From: Limnoperna fortunei
Taxonomy: Eukaryota; Mollusca; Bivalvia; Mytilida; Modiolidae
Assembly (NCBI GenBank): GCA_944474755.1
Contig: OX104119.1
Span: 81,968,896-82,032,895 of the forward strand
Reading direction: 5' to 3'
DNA length: 64,000 bases
Shown: positions 23,082 through 35,282 of the stretch, one piece after another
Numbering within the stretch: the stretch's first letter is position 1
Layout: each line of letters begins with the position of its first letter
Made by a program: the position numbers and the translations under genes
Notes under the pieces: model-generated
What the model was told of the DNA's origin: nothing
Databases searched by the model: none
The model's input: the letters and a program-made list of their open reading frames with translations, nothing else

Positions 23082-25257
23082 TAGCCAAATGAGAAGGCCT
23101 ACGTAATACATACAAGAGAAGATTACTAAAAAGGGGCATGTTTGATAACGTGTTTAGGTAGTGCCACTCTCTTTGTTCGCAAAAGACCCCCTTAATATAT
23201 ATCAATAAAAGAAGGATGGTTGTAGTCACTACAAAATGCTTAATTTTGGACATTTTCCATCCATACATCCATCCATCCATCGTCGCCAACTTCAACAAAT
23301 TCAAGGAAATGCCAAGTGAAAGGGTAACAAAAATGTAAAAGATGCAACTTTAACAAAACATAGATCAAATCGGAGACAAAATGTATATAAAAAGACATAA
23401 ATATGCAAAAAAAAAAAAAAAATCAGAATCTACCATATACAATACTGTAGGTGATAAAATAGGAAAAATTAAAACTATGTACAGTATTGAATGAGTTTAC
23501 ATTTTAGATACTAGTATGTGGTTTTTGAAAGAGTCCAGTGTGTCTGTATTAATGATGTTTTCAGGTTCTCCTATTTCTCTGTTGATTATTTGTTACCTTG
23601 TTCTCGTCCTGAATATAAATAAATTATTAGTAAATATGTTGTAGATAGTTGGCTAGACATAAACCTTGGTCAGTTACAACCAGCTTTAATCTGTTAAGGC
23701 GGCTATAGAACAGTTCTAAACATTCTAGACTAGAGAAGCTCTGGTTTAACCAGTCAGACGTTCCATGCTATATACGCTGGTCTAACCTACCAGACGTTCT
23801 GTGCTATGGACGCACCGGTCTAACGTTCTATTGCTGAGCTGCTATAGTGTACTATATTGTGGTGTGGAGCAGATCGAAGTCATTAACATCAGATCCTTGT
23901 TGTCCTTGATGTTAACATTTAGCCCTCAAATGTTCATCTGCGCATTAAAAAAGGAATTAAAAGGAAAACATTTAATAATCAAAACAAAAATTTCAGAATC
24001 GGAAGAACAAAGATCGGTTCCGCGGTACAGCCGCTAAAAACTGTAGTAGGAACAAGCTGTTCAAATCTACAATAGTGGCAAAGCTCTTCAAAAATCGTCC
24101 TATCACCTCAAGGGCATCTGTCGTACTCTTAAGCAGCTCTCCTTACCATTTATGATGTTATGGCTGTACTGGTATTACAGCTAAGCAAAATTATGGGTCC
24201 ACACGTTTTTCTATGCCTGTTTCGGGCACATTTTATTTGTTTTAATGTGTTCGTCTGATGTGGTTTAATTGCTTATTTTACGATAGCGTAGTTTCCGAAA
24301 AGCTGAAGATTTAGAGACAGAGTAAGTCCACTTTAAAAATAGAACAATTATTAGCTTTCACAAAAGGCTAGCCGTCTCTAAGGTTTATTTTTCTTTATGG
24401 ACAAAAATATGTACTGTTTTTTTATGTTAAATGGCACAATGTTAAGAAATCCAAATCAAGCAACCACAAAATATAGGCCAGAGGCAGCAGTTGAAGAATT
24501 CACTGTGCTAAGCATCATACGCCAATTTCCGCGTTTTTCCGTTTAAGTTTTTTTAAACACATTTTATGATGAACATACACAAATCAATGCCACTTTCCTT
24601 TTAAAACAGTTTGATTCCCATTATCTTGCATATTTTTTCCTTTTTTTTTTACATCATAACTTATTCGTGATCGCTCGTGTTTTGCCGAGGGCTACAAACG
24701 GCGGTCGACCTATGATAATTGCTACTGCCCCGTAATCATGCGGGTTTTTATCCCTAACTTAGCTCTGCTTATTTGTTGGCAAATCGGCAGCTATCTCCCG
24801 ATTTAGAAGTCAATCAGAAAACATCATTGTTTATCTGTTATACTTAAGGTACGACTGGTTTCCACAGTTTAGCTTTTGATTATCTATCCCGTCTCGCAAC
24901 GCGTCAATATGCTTCAATATAGAAAATATCGTTTGGATCACGTGTCTTTCTGTCAGAAATACACATCATACGATTAGTCGCTGGACGTATCACTGCACGA
25001 AACAGTTTGTCATACCGAGTTCTCGATGTTGTCATACTGACCACCCGACATAGTATACTAAAATACAAAACAAATTATATATTTAAAATCACCATTCAAA
25101 TTCTTCTACTTATTTAAATTAACATCATTCCTTAAACCCAACAACCACTTCATCGAAGAAGGAGCTACCTAGTTTTCATTGGCTTATGCTGCAAAAACCT
25201 CTGTTTTTGTGCGGGATGACATATAGACCTGTAACAATGATTTGTCTAGAATGTAAA
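23082..25257. other. AT-rich intergenic DNA, no gene seen
   Basis: Only short low-complexity features are present, such as a CCAT repeat near 23262-23281 and an A16 run near 23407. Open frames are short and show no recognisable domain. No splice-bounded exon pattern could be supported. Confidence 0.6.
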
Positions 25258-25325
25258 CACACCGATCAACCGACTTATATCATTTTGGTGAGAAGTAGTA
25301 TGACACGATGAAAAAAGATATAAAC
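25258..25325 (+). repeat. Left arm of a 68-bp inverted repeat
   Basis: The arm begins CACACCGATCAACCGACTT and ends GATATAAAC. The inverted partner is at 28987-29055 and differs by about one substitution and one inserted T. The pair encloses 3.8 kb. Confidence 0.85.
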
Positions 25326-25978
25326 ATGTTAGAAGCGATGAAAACGTCGGTCAGTTTTTCCAATTTTTTTATGTTTTAAATTTACTGTAGCGAATAAAAT
25401 ATAGTAAAACACGATGTAGCATAGATTTTGCAATAGATATATTCAGTCCTTTAATATCTTGCTTTTATTTTTGTCCAACTTATCTTATAAAATAAACGAA
25501 AAAATGCATATATAGTTATTTAAATGCTAAAATGACCTTTTATGATATAATTTTATTTCAAATCGGCCATTTAGTTATAAAGAATATTCCTTTAGCTTTT
25601 GCTTGGTGCCAAAAATGTATCTTCAAATTAATGCATTAACAATATTAATTTGATTTTAATTGCTCTGTCAGAGAAATTACGATACGATGTAAATCAGTTC
25701 AATGATATGATTAAAACAAGAAATATGACTCTGTATAAGCTATTAAATTCTGCTAACCGATTGAATAAGTATGCACTTTAAGAGTTCTTAACGTAATAAT
25801 ATATGTATTTTTTTATTTTCTTGTCAATATCAAGCATGAAGAGGAGGATGGGGAAAATTAATTTTGATTACTGTGCATAAAATATGAAATGAACAAATTG
25901 CGACACACAATAACATTTGCAGAAAAGCTTTCAAACTATACTTTGTATTTGTATGCAACTCTTATTCTATTATCTATA

Positions 25979-26018
25979 CCAAACGAAGATAAATGGGAGA
26001 CATATTGTTTTTGTCTGG
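25979..26018 (-). repeat. Solo decayed D-type tail
   Basis: On the minus strand this reads GACAAAAACAATATGTCTCCC, then a diverged loop and CTTCGTTTGG. It shares an exact run of about 20 nt with the box and 5' arm of the D tail at 11333. The 3' arm is eroded and no matching head or body was found, so it is a relic of the same element group outside the array and in opposite orientation. Confidence 0.65.
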
Positions 26019-26204
26019 TAATTTACATCATCTTCTTTTTTCTTTTCTTCTCCTTTAAGGCTGATATTTTCAGCCAAATTTATTTGACACTGCAAATCGC
26101 ATACTAATACACGTTTAGGATATGTAAGATAACTTTATCTAGTGTTTCATTACACTTCATTTTCAGAAGGTTTATATTGGGTTTTTGGTAAAAGAGGCAA
26201 AAGA

Positions 26205-26470
26205 AGGTCGACATATTGTTGTGTGTGCGTCCGTGCAGCCATTACAAATCTTGTCCGGGATATAACTTTTTATCCTTTTAAGTAGGCTTTTTGATATTTG
26301 GCATGTGGGTAGATTATAACTAATCGATGTTTCGCATGCCATAGGTGTTGACATTTAATTTAAAATTTGACCCCCAAGGTCACATCATTGCCTTTTGAGT
26401 GACTGCTTCGTGTCCGGGATATTTAACTTCGAAATTTGACACCCACCGAACCCAGGATAACATCAATGCC
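26205..26470. repeat. Probable dispersed repeat
   Basis: The stretch has two degenerate internal copies of CATTGCCTTT-GAGTGACTGCTTCG-like sequence (near 26388 and 26468), each after a GTCCGGGATAT-like motif. Its style matches dispersed repeats common in bivalve intergenic DNA. I do not recognise a named family. Confidence 0.4.
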
Positions 26471-26529
26471 TTTTTAGTCATTGCTTCGCGCCTGGTTATG
26501 ACTTTCAAAATAATTGTTTGACTGTTTGT

Positions 26530-26740
26530 TTGGTTGTTTGCTTGTATGAATGGTTTTTAATGCCTTCAAGCAATTTATCAGCTGTATGATGTCTTTATTG
26601 GGAGTGGAAGCCTGAGTACCCAGAGAAGACCCCGACCTTCGGTGAAATAGGCTAAGCTTTTCATATTTGCCATGTGGGTATAGATAGTTACTAGGCAATG
26701 GGTCTCCTATCATGGTTGTGGACCTTAAACTTTGAACTTT
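26530..26740 (-). repeat. Decayed tRNA-type SINE
   Basis: In reverse orientation it keeps the SINE core: GCAATTTATCAGCTGTATGATG, then GAAGCCTGAGTACCCAGAGAAGACCCCGACCTTCGG, which matches the core of the SINE at 27731. The tRNA-like head is not recognisable. Diverged and probably old. Confidence 0.6.
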
Positions 26741-27186
26741 GACAAGTCCATTCGCATTTTGTTTTGATTGACAAATAAGTACCAGGGTTTTAAATCGTAT
26801 ACAATCCATTAGTATTAACCATAATATGAAATATCCAACCAGTACGATAAACGAAACACGAGAAACTTTTGACGAAATTGTTCAATACGTATAAGGTGCA
26901 AGCAGGAAGTAGAGGGCCGACAGTGAGATTTGTGCAGAACTTACTGCCTTTTAGTAGGAATCGGCAAATATCGAACCGTTCCAATTTCCAGAAGGGGTTA
27001 AATGTTAAACTAAAATCATTGTAATGCACATCGGCCAACAAGAAGTAGGGTTCTATCGGATAACGGCCTATAACGTACTATTCGTTTGCACAAATCACCA
27101 TATCAATCACCAAAATATTGTGATTGAAGAAAACCCAAAAGAGTGACAAAATAAATGTCGACGTTCGTACTTTTTGCAAAACTGAA

Positions 27187-27246
27187 TTTTTATGTCACCG
27201 TCTAAAGGCGAAGGTGGCCTTCGCATTTGGGGCGTTGACATAAAAA
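27187..27246. repeat. Two-tier palindrome
   Basis: Outer arms TTTTTATGTCA (27187-27197) and TGACATAAAAA (27236-27246) are perfectly inverted over 11 bp. Inside sits a second perfect inverted repeat GCGAAGG-TGG-CCTTCGC (27208-27224). Function unknown; it may be a miniature inverted-repeat element or a cruciform-forming site. Confidence 0.7.
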
Positions 27247-27730
27247 TAAAGACAATATTATATGACATCGTTAAAGGCAGGGTGTTTTGATTTTTGTTTG
27301 TTTGATTGTTTATCATTATTTATTATTCATTTATTAGAATTAACAATGAAAGAAAACGGGTTATTAAACCATAAATATAAAAAAATTTGTAAAAAAACCA
27401 GTGCACTTTTGTGTTAGTATTCTCTAACCAGATTCGTAGATTCTTTTCTGTGTATCTTCATGTGTCTACAGGCGTAATAGGCGATGAAAATTGTGTATAA
27501 TTCGGTCAATGAAGGTAAAACTCGCGGTCTGTTCGAATGATATAATATGTCCTTAGTAACTACATGTCTTACACGTTTTCCTTTTCTGTTTTTATGTAAA
27601 AGATTACTGTGGAATTCTCAAAATATGTGCAACCGATAATGTTAAAAATATTATAAGTATATAGGAAGTATTCGTGTTACAGTTATATATGATGTATTAA
27701 TTCTTGAGATTTAGCTCTCATTTGTACGAT

Positions 27731-27994
27731 GGGGCCTCGGTGGCCGAGTGGTCAAGGTAGTTCGTCTACTATTGATCACGTGGTCTGTCAACACTGAGAT
27801 TGCGGGTTCGATTCACACTGCAGGCAGGGTGTACTCGACTCCAATATTAATTGACAAGGATTGCCAGTTTTCTTACCGCAGGTCGGGGTTTTCTCCGGGT
27901 ACTCCGGCTTCCTCCCCCTATAAAAACTGGACGCCATGATATAGCTGAAAAATTGCTGAAAGTGGCGTTAAACACCATCAAACAAACAAACAAA
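27731..27994 (+). mobile_element. Full-length tRNA-derived SINE with target duplication
   Basis: The 5' region is tRNA-like, with an A box TGGCCGAGTGG (27741-27751) and a B box GGTTCGATTC (27805-27814). The conserved core TTTTCTCCGGGTACTCCGGC and the 3' tail GGCGTTAAACACC follow, ending in (CAAA)n. The perfect 12-bp direct repeat CTCATTTGTACG flanks it (27717-27728 and 27995-28006), so the ends are secure and the insertion is fairly young. The core and tail resemble the V-SINE-like families known from molluscs. It is not a tRNA gene: no cloverleaf closes properly. Confidence 0.9.
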
Positions 27995-28006
27995 CTCATT
28001 TGTACG

Positions 28007-28986
28007 CTAATTAACCTTAAATTTCTCGCTCTTCGTCTTTATTATAAATTGTAGCTGGACTAGTATATAGGTTCCTGATTGTAAGCAGCACATTTGATAA
28101 TGTTCGTCTAAATTCATACCTTATAATTTGTAAAAAAAAGTTTGACCTACCAAGTAGATGGATCCTTTTATACTATTTAATGTCGACATAGTAGGAAATA
28201 TTTGTACAAAATCTTGTTCGTTATGTTGTTATTTGTTGATAGGTGAGAACACATATGTAGAGACTTATCGACATATAACACAGATTTCCGCTTAAGCCCT
28301 GCTCTGGGATTGTCTAAATGAGAGCATTTTCTCTGTTTAATTTCTCACTATGGTTTTAAGATGAATTACAAAGCTGCTCCGCTGCTTGTTACCTTTTTTC
28401 ATGTCTAGTGATTTGTGTCAAGAATGTATACATCATAGTCCTATTGTATTAACAGTTGTAGACTTTTTGTATAATATTTAACGATATACAGACATTAGTT
28501 GTAAAGAGTCATTGAAATGCCCCATGTGGAAGTATAAAACTAATCAATTAAGAAATACGTGGCTGTTTTCAATCGTGTCAACTGACTTTTATTCATCGTG
28601 TCATTATAAAAAGATGAGTTGATTTTTTCCGTATCATTTTTCAGTAAATGCGTAAAGAAAATGATTCAAATTCCTAATAAATTGCAATTGGAAGAATAAT
28701 TTTGGGGTCAGAAAAAAGTTGGATAAATGCCCTTTTGAACAAAAACACTGGATACAGAAAAATATTGTGCAGAAGCGTAAATTTTGCATTTTTTGTTAAA
28801 ATTTGTGATTCCAGTACCTTTGGAACATATTTTCAGATAACAAATGAAAAAAGTAATTAAAACGTTTGAATATGTTGATGGACAAATATATGCCAAATAA
28901 TTTTTTACTACACTATATTTGATACCGTGAGATTTTAACGTAGCGATTTGGAAAAAGTCATCTGTATACGTATAGGTCTCAACTTG
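28007..28986. other. AT-rich DNA inside the inverted-repeat segment, no gene seen
   Basis: Nothing but short frames. No transposase motif could be recognised between the inverted arms at 25258 and 29055. Confidence 0.5.
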
Positions 28987-29055
28987 GTTTATATCTTTTT
29001 TTCATCGTGTCATACTACTTCTCACCAAAATGATACAAGTCGGTTGATCGGTGTG
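28987..29055 (-). repeat. Right arm of the 68-bp inverted repeat
   Basis: Reverse complement of the arm at 25258-25325, ending GGTGTG. See the left arm for details. Confidence 0.85.
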
Positions 29056-30558
29056 GTAACTGTCACTGGAGTTTTAAGTCAATTAATCATTTAATCAATA
29101 TAAATAATTTAACAAATCGAATTGTTACGTTTTCACCAATTTTCTATGTGCAAGAAATATTTCTGAATTACCTCTCTTTACTTGTATCTATGGTCATTCT
29201 GTATTTAATTATTTTGGTTGGATATAATTTCATTCAATATCCATTCGATATCTCCACCGACCTATGATGTTATTACATCTTGTTTACAAGTCGAGTGAAC
29301 ACTGGACCTATACAATAAATAATACAGTTAGATGAGACCGACAAAGTTAAATCCGTATTTCAATGGAACTCTTGACAGAAATCCGGACCGTACCTCCGCG
29401 TACAGTAACATGGTTGTAGGTGTTATTTTTTTACTTGAGCATCACGAAGAAAAAAGATTAACCCGCGCATGTCTGTCGTCTGCGGATGCACTGAATTGAT
29501 CTGAATTAACTATTGTCTGATAATTGGGTAATCAGAATCCATGGTAATATTCCTGTATTGTAGAAAAGGACTTTTGTGAAAGTGTCACCGTTAAGTGTGC
29601 AGAAATAGAAACCATAATTATCTGGTAGATTAAGAATAAAAGACGGAATTGTTTGTCATGGATTCCGCTCTGTGACACTATACATGCGTAAACGGAATAG
29701 TAATTGCCATGTTATTTTAAAATCAGGTGGAAAAACAGGAAAGTTTATGGATTCTTACAATGAACGTAGTGGAATAATAGGAAATCATTATTCTTTAGCA
29801 ATTGTGCGACGGAAGCTCGATCTTTTTTCAAATTGTTTTATACCGTAATGCCCTTTGAGTAATTATTAAAACGAAATATATCCTATTCAATGTACTAATT
29901 CTTTATTTAATTTTTTTGAAAATTAATTTGTGTGAGTATTGTCCTTCAAATATTTGACATTAATAGTATCGCTTATATAATTGATTTAGCTAAATTTATT
30001 AAAATCACTTTACTGCCATTCACTCAATCAAGATTGAATATTACCATTCTCCTTATACGATAAAAACATCTGTTGTGAATTTCAAAAAGTGTAGGCGCAT
30101 TGTAACCGAAACAAAGAATTAAACCTTCGGGTGTTACCCAACTCAACAATCTTTTCCAGAAGCAGTCCAACTTTCCGGGCATTTTTCCCACAAACCTTCC
30201 ACGATTGAATTATTGTGTTAACTGGTTCTGGTCCTGAACATAGCTAAAATACTCAATGCTTAATCAACCAAAAATGTCATGACAAATTAAAGTCATCTGT
30301 CATAAATGTTATCCTGGTTTCGGAATCAAAATTCAAGAAATTTGACAATGGTTTAAAGCTAAACTTGGTTGAGGAGGCGATAGATCATGACATTTCTTGG
30401 ACGGAAATGAGTTAATATTCAAAGGCACTAAACCTAAACCTATTTGTACCTTAGTCTTAAAGCTATGCACATGTCTGCAGATTCTTTGAATATCCGGGTA
30501 ATTGTCAATCAGCTGTCAGAAATAATGTCATCAGATAAACTAAAATGTACTACGACGT
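29056..30558. other. AT-rich intergenic DNA, no gene seen
   Basis: Nothing supportable was found on either strand. Confidence 0.5.
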
Positions 30559-30690
30559 GCATGTCGTCTAATCAAGACTTATCAGTGTCACTCAAACCCC
30601 GCGCATGTCGTCCAATCAAAACTTATCAGTGTAACTTAAACCCCCGCGCATGTCGTCCAATTAAGACTTATCAGTGTCACTCAGACCCCA
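30559..30690 (+). repeat. Three-copy tandem repeat of about 45 bp
   Basis: Units begin GCATGTCGTC at 30559, 30603 and 30648 and share AAGACTTATCAGTGTCACTC. An open frame runs through it but is a consequence of the repeat. Confidence 0.8.
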
Positions 30691-30709
30691 AACAATATTT
30701 AAATGAAAA

Positions 30710-30870
30710 TTATTCGTGCGTTGCACCTGAGTGCACCCATGGTTTTTATTGGGTTCGGGTTACTCTCTTTCTGTGTTTTTATGTTTTTTGGTTTTTGTGT
30801 TGTGTTTGTCTATATCCGGATTTGTAACTGTCCCTTGGCTTTTGGCTAATGTTGTTCGGTCGGTTTTCTT
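30710..30870 (+). repeat. Truncated 3' end of a retroelement
   Basis: The sequence from GAGTGCACCCATGGTTTTTATTGG to the TATCCGGATTTGTAAC block matches, inverted, the stretch downstream of the reverse transcriptase fragments in the LIM-homeobox cassettes (41527-41660 and equivalents). It carries only the 3' end, as expected for 5'-truncated retroposed copies. Confidence 0.65.
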
Positions 30871-31029
30871 TGCTATTTTCTTATTAAGATCTTTTATCAT
30901 CATAATTCCAAAACGTTAAGCCAAGTCCAGCATAAATGATGATGTTTTAATAGAATTACTATTTATACAACAATGAATATTGTATGTGATGTTTGTTATG
31001 TTTTATAATATTATACACCCGCATGCTGT

Positions 31030-31265
31030 TTTCCCTTGTCCGCCCGTTCGTTCGTGCGTCCGTAACAAATATTTCTGTTGCAGTTTTCTAAGCAAATAAT
31101 GGATGCAGAAGCCTGATATTTTGCCTATAGCTTTATCCTATAGTACCATATGGTGTATAGCGATTTTATGCTCTTGGTCATCTACTTCCTATTTACCGCA
31201 AATTTTTTGTAAAATTTGTGTAAGCGGGGGTGGTATTACTAGTGAGCACTAGCTCACTGATTCAC
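31030..31265. repeat. Probable dispersed repeat
   Basis: Contains CCGCCCGTTCGTTCGTGCGTCCG at one end and GCGGGGGTGGTATTACTAGTGAGCACTAGCTCAC at the other, a motif pair I know as frequent in bivalve intergenic DNA. No named family is assigned. Confidence 0.5.
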
Positions 31266-32234
31266 TTGTTATGTATGTATTGTATATGAAAATATTCTGT
31301 ATTATAAATATCCAAACCGCAATATTGTTTGTTTAGTTGGTATATTTAGTGTTTCTTTTTTTCTTTACCCACTCATAGTATACATACGTGTGCATTGTTA
31401 AATAATTATGGGTTTTCATTTCTGCTTCTTGTTTAGTTTTCAGATTTATTATGCTATTTACTTATATACATATAGATTGATATGGATACTGGCGTACTGA
31501 CGTTTTTGTAAGCTGCATTGTCCTCGTAAATACATCACAACATGCCGTGTAGCAATCAAATTATCCTGAACAACAGTTAGAGGTAATTAGAAGTCTCATT
31601 ACAACGTATTTATTTATATCACGAAGGCGGCGAACGTTCTTATAAGAGTTCCAACAAAACGATCTTTATTATCATAATAATGAGAAATAAATCTGAAAAC
31701 ATTTTATTAATATAATTGCTAAAGCATCAACATTCTATATCATTACGTCGATTTATTTGAGTGCACGACTAAAGTACAGACACTCGTGTGTTTATCAAAC
31801 ATTTTTCTAGGCATGAATGTAAGGTTTACGTAGTTACATGTTAGCATTAAGATGATCTATTTTAATGATATTGTACGGGTGCAAATTCTTTTACTATTAT
31901 GGTAAACATTTTATTTTTTAGTTATTACATTTCATCTCATATGATTTCTTTCATTATAATATTTAGCTATTTTGTGGCGTTATTGAGTCACGACTTCGAG
32001 TCCAGTAGGGTTTCTTTTTCATTGTAAGTCTTGCTTGGTTTTGTTGCGGTCAGGAGTCTCAACTTCGGGTCCAGAATGGTTTCTTACATTCATGATACGA
32101 TACCGTCCAATACTCAATGCCCTATTTTTATTATAACGTCCCCTCAGTAGGGACGCCAAATCCAAGGGCCAGTGAAGAGACACCCTGCTGTATACACGCA
32201 AACGATTCTGTCCAACGATTAAAGTGCTCCGTAA

Positions 32235-32400
32235 GTGGTGGACCTTATCCCGGTGTCAGTCAGAATATCCCGACCTTTTGGATTTGTTAAGTTGTTAACG
32301 TGATTAACACAGTGATATATTGCTTTCTGGCCATTAAGCATCGAGTAATCAACAAACAATCAATCAATTTATAAATAAATCAATTAATTAATCAATCATT
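32235..32400 (+). repeat. Possible SINE-like 3' tail
   Basis: CCATTAAGCATCGAGTAATCAA followed by CAAACAATCAATCAAT and ATTAATTAATCAATC resembles a SINE tail with CAAT repeats. The 5' part is not recognisable. Confidence 0.35.
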
Positions 32401-33653
32401 GAACGAACGCATTACAACTCTGTTGAATGCTTTATTGAATCTCGTATTATTGTAAAAAGGAGAACTTGTTGAAAGTATGTGTTAACAAGTACTCCGTATT
32501 TAAAAATACACTAAATATTGCACTCAAATCCAATGATCCCATAGTGGATGTACAGCTGTATAAAATAGTGTTAAATAAAACTTTACGGTAACTTTACGCT
32601 ATGACGTCATTAAGTTGTTTGTCAACAACACTTTATAAGATAAAGTGTTTGTGAGGAATTGCACTTGTTGTCGCAATTCTGTGGTTCTCTCTAGGTATAT
32701 TAAGTTCCTTTATGTAAAAGTAGTGAATTAAATCTGCATAAACTTGTGAATGTATGCGTTTTTTCTTTTAATCTTATTTAAGAAGAAAGGGCGAATCTTA
32801 CATAATTACAAATTCTGAAGGGATTTGTTTAACACATTGATCATTGTCACGAGCGTCATTTTGTTTTTTGTTAGTGTAAAATATTTTTTATTCCAAGAAA
32901 AATCATCATATTATTTCCTCGAAATATAAGGGTAGAATAATTAGTGTGTACAATGATAGGAAGAAAAGGTTCGTCTACATGAAAACAGATAAAATAAGAT
33001 ACATTAATGGGAGGAAAAACTTGAAGGGAAAAATAAAAAAAATGATGATGAAATGCTAGTAATATAACATTAGATTTGAGCTGATGTAAACCTTGTGGAC
33101 TTTATGATGTAATTTTGAACAATTTTGAATAACTGTATATTTTCGTCGTCGTCGAGATCTTTTGAGCCATGTAGTAACAATTTTGTATCAATAGCAATTA
33201 TAAGATTACCAAATGAGTTTAAACACTTTCTTGCGCAATAATGTGTGCAGACGGCAGTGTTTTAGGACTTCCAAATCAACAGTAAGGACATTCTACTAAA
33301 TTTCGGAGTTTATTACTTAAGGAATATGAATTTAGTCTAAGTCTAGTATGCATAATTTGTGCAGGTCTCGTTACAGTATAATAATATTTCTGTATCTTGT
33401 CATTGAGTCTCTTTTTAAATATAGGTAGGGAATTTGTAGTTTTTTATGGCCCGTTATTTGATATTCAGATTTAAGTATAAAGATGAGAAAAGAATGTAAG
33501 TATAGAGATGTTTGGGCATAGATTTTCGTCAGATTATTTGCTTGACGAGCAGGGTAATAATGTCGCTTGTAAATACGGTCAGGAAGTAAGTCTTGTAAGT
33601 ACCTGGGAGAATTCCCGTTAATTATTTTGTGAAACAGTATAGGTTTATGTGCT
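32401..33653. other. AT-rich intergenic DNA, no gene seen
   Basis: No supportable feature on either strand. Confidence 0.5.
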
Positions 33654-35282
33654 TTACGTCTGTCTGTCGTGTTGTTATTTACATCTGTCTGTTGTGTTGT
33701 TATTTACGTCTGTCTGTCGTGTTGTTATTTATATCTGTCTGTTGTGTTGTTATTTACGTCTGTCTGCTGTGTTGTTATTTACGTCTGTCTGTCGTGTTGT
33801 TATTTATATCTGTCTGTTGTGTTGTTATTTACGTCTGTCTGTCGTGTTGTTATTAACATCTGTCTGTTGTGTTGTTATTTACGTCTGTCTGTCATGTTGT
33901 TATTTACATCTGTCTGTTGTGTTGTTATTAACGTCTGTCTGTTGTGTTGTTATTAACGTCTGTCTGTTGTGTTGTTATTAACGTCTGTCTGTTGGGTTGT
34001 TATTTACGGCTGTATGTTGTGTTGTTATTTACATCTGTCTGCTGTGTTGTTATTTACGTCTGTCTGTCGTGTTGTTATTTACATCTGTCTGTTGTGTTGT
34101 TATTTAGTCTGTCTGTTGTGTTGTTATTTACGTCTGTCTGTTGTGTTGTTATTTACGTCTGTCTGTTGTGTTGTTATTTACGTCTGTCTGTTGGTCTGTT
34201 GTGTTGTTATCTTCGTCTGTCTGTTGTGTTGATATTTAGTCTGTCTGTTGTGTTGTTATTTACCTCTGTCTGTTGTGTTGTTATCTACGTCTGTCTGTTG
34301 TGTTGTTATTAACTTCTTTCTGTTGTGTTGTTATTTACGTCTTTCTGTTGTGTTGTTATTAACGTCTGTCTGTTGTGTTGTTATTTACTTGTCTGTTGTG
34401 TTGTTATTTACGTCTGTCTGTTGTGTTGTTATTTACGTCTGTCTGTTGTGTTATTTACGTCTGTCTGTTGTGTTGTTATTTACATCTGTCTGCTGTGTTG
34501 TTATTTACGTCTGTTTGTTGTGTTGTTATTTACGTCTGTCTGTTGTGTTGTTATTTACGTCTGTCTGTTGTGTTGTTATTTACATCTGTCTGCTGTGTTG
34601 TTATTTACGTCTGTTTGTTGTGTTGTTTTTTACGTCTGTCTGTTGTGTTGTTATTTATATCTGTCTGTTGTGTTGTTATTAACTTCTTTTTGTTGTGTTG
34701 TTATTTACCTATGTTTGTTGTGTTGTTATTTCCGTCTGTCTGTTGTGGTGTTATTTACGTCTGTATGTTGTGGTGTTATTAACTTCTTTCTGTTGTGTTG
34801 TTATTTACGTCTGTCTGTTGTGTTGTTATTTACGTCTGTATGTTGTGGTGTTATTAACTTCTTTCTGTTGTGTTGTTATTTACGTCTGTCTGTTGTGTTG
34901 TTATTTACGTCTGTATGTTGTGTTGTTTTTTACGTTTGTCTGTTGTGTTGTTATTTACGTCTGTCTGTTGTGTTGTTATTTACGTCTGTCCTTTGTGGTG
35001 TTATTAACTTCTTTCTGTTGTGTTGTTATTTACGTCTGTCTGTTGTGTAGTTATTTACGTCTGTCTGTTGTGGTGTAATTTACGTTTGTCTGTTGTGTTG
35101 TTTTTTACGTCTGTCTGTTGTGTTGTTATTTAGTCTGTCTGTTGTGTTGTTATTTACGTCTGTCTGTTGTGGTGTAATTTACGTCACTCTGTATGTTGTG
35201 TTGTTTTTTACGTTTGTCTGTTGTGGTGTAATTTACGTCTGTATGTTGTGTTGTTGCTTACGCCTGTCTGTTGTATTGTTAT
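33654..35282 (+). repeat. Minisatellite with 25-bp unit
   Basis: About 65 units of TGTTGTGTTGTTATTTAC-GTCTGTC run without interruption. Variants alternate GTCGTG/TGTGTT, TACATC/TACGTC and TTAACTTCTTTC, giving higher-order patterns: a repeated AACTTCTTTC-type unit appears about every three units after 34,600. All three plus-strand frames are open for hundreds of bases and give Leu/Cys/Val-rich peptides. This follows from a unit with no stop in any phase and is not evidence of a gene. Confidence 0.95.

Noticed and set aside
26790..27041. Minus-strand 83-residue frame (MLADVHYNDF...)
   Set aside because: Longest frame in the unique region, but no domain, no splice context and no second exon could be recognised.
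27731..27820. Functional tRNA gene
   Set aside because: A and B boxes are present, but the acceptor stem and cloverleaf do not close, and a SINE core and target duplication follow.
30444..30827. 127-residue plus-strand frame
   Set aside because: Made of the three-copy 45-bp repeat joined to the retroelement 3' end.
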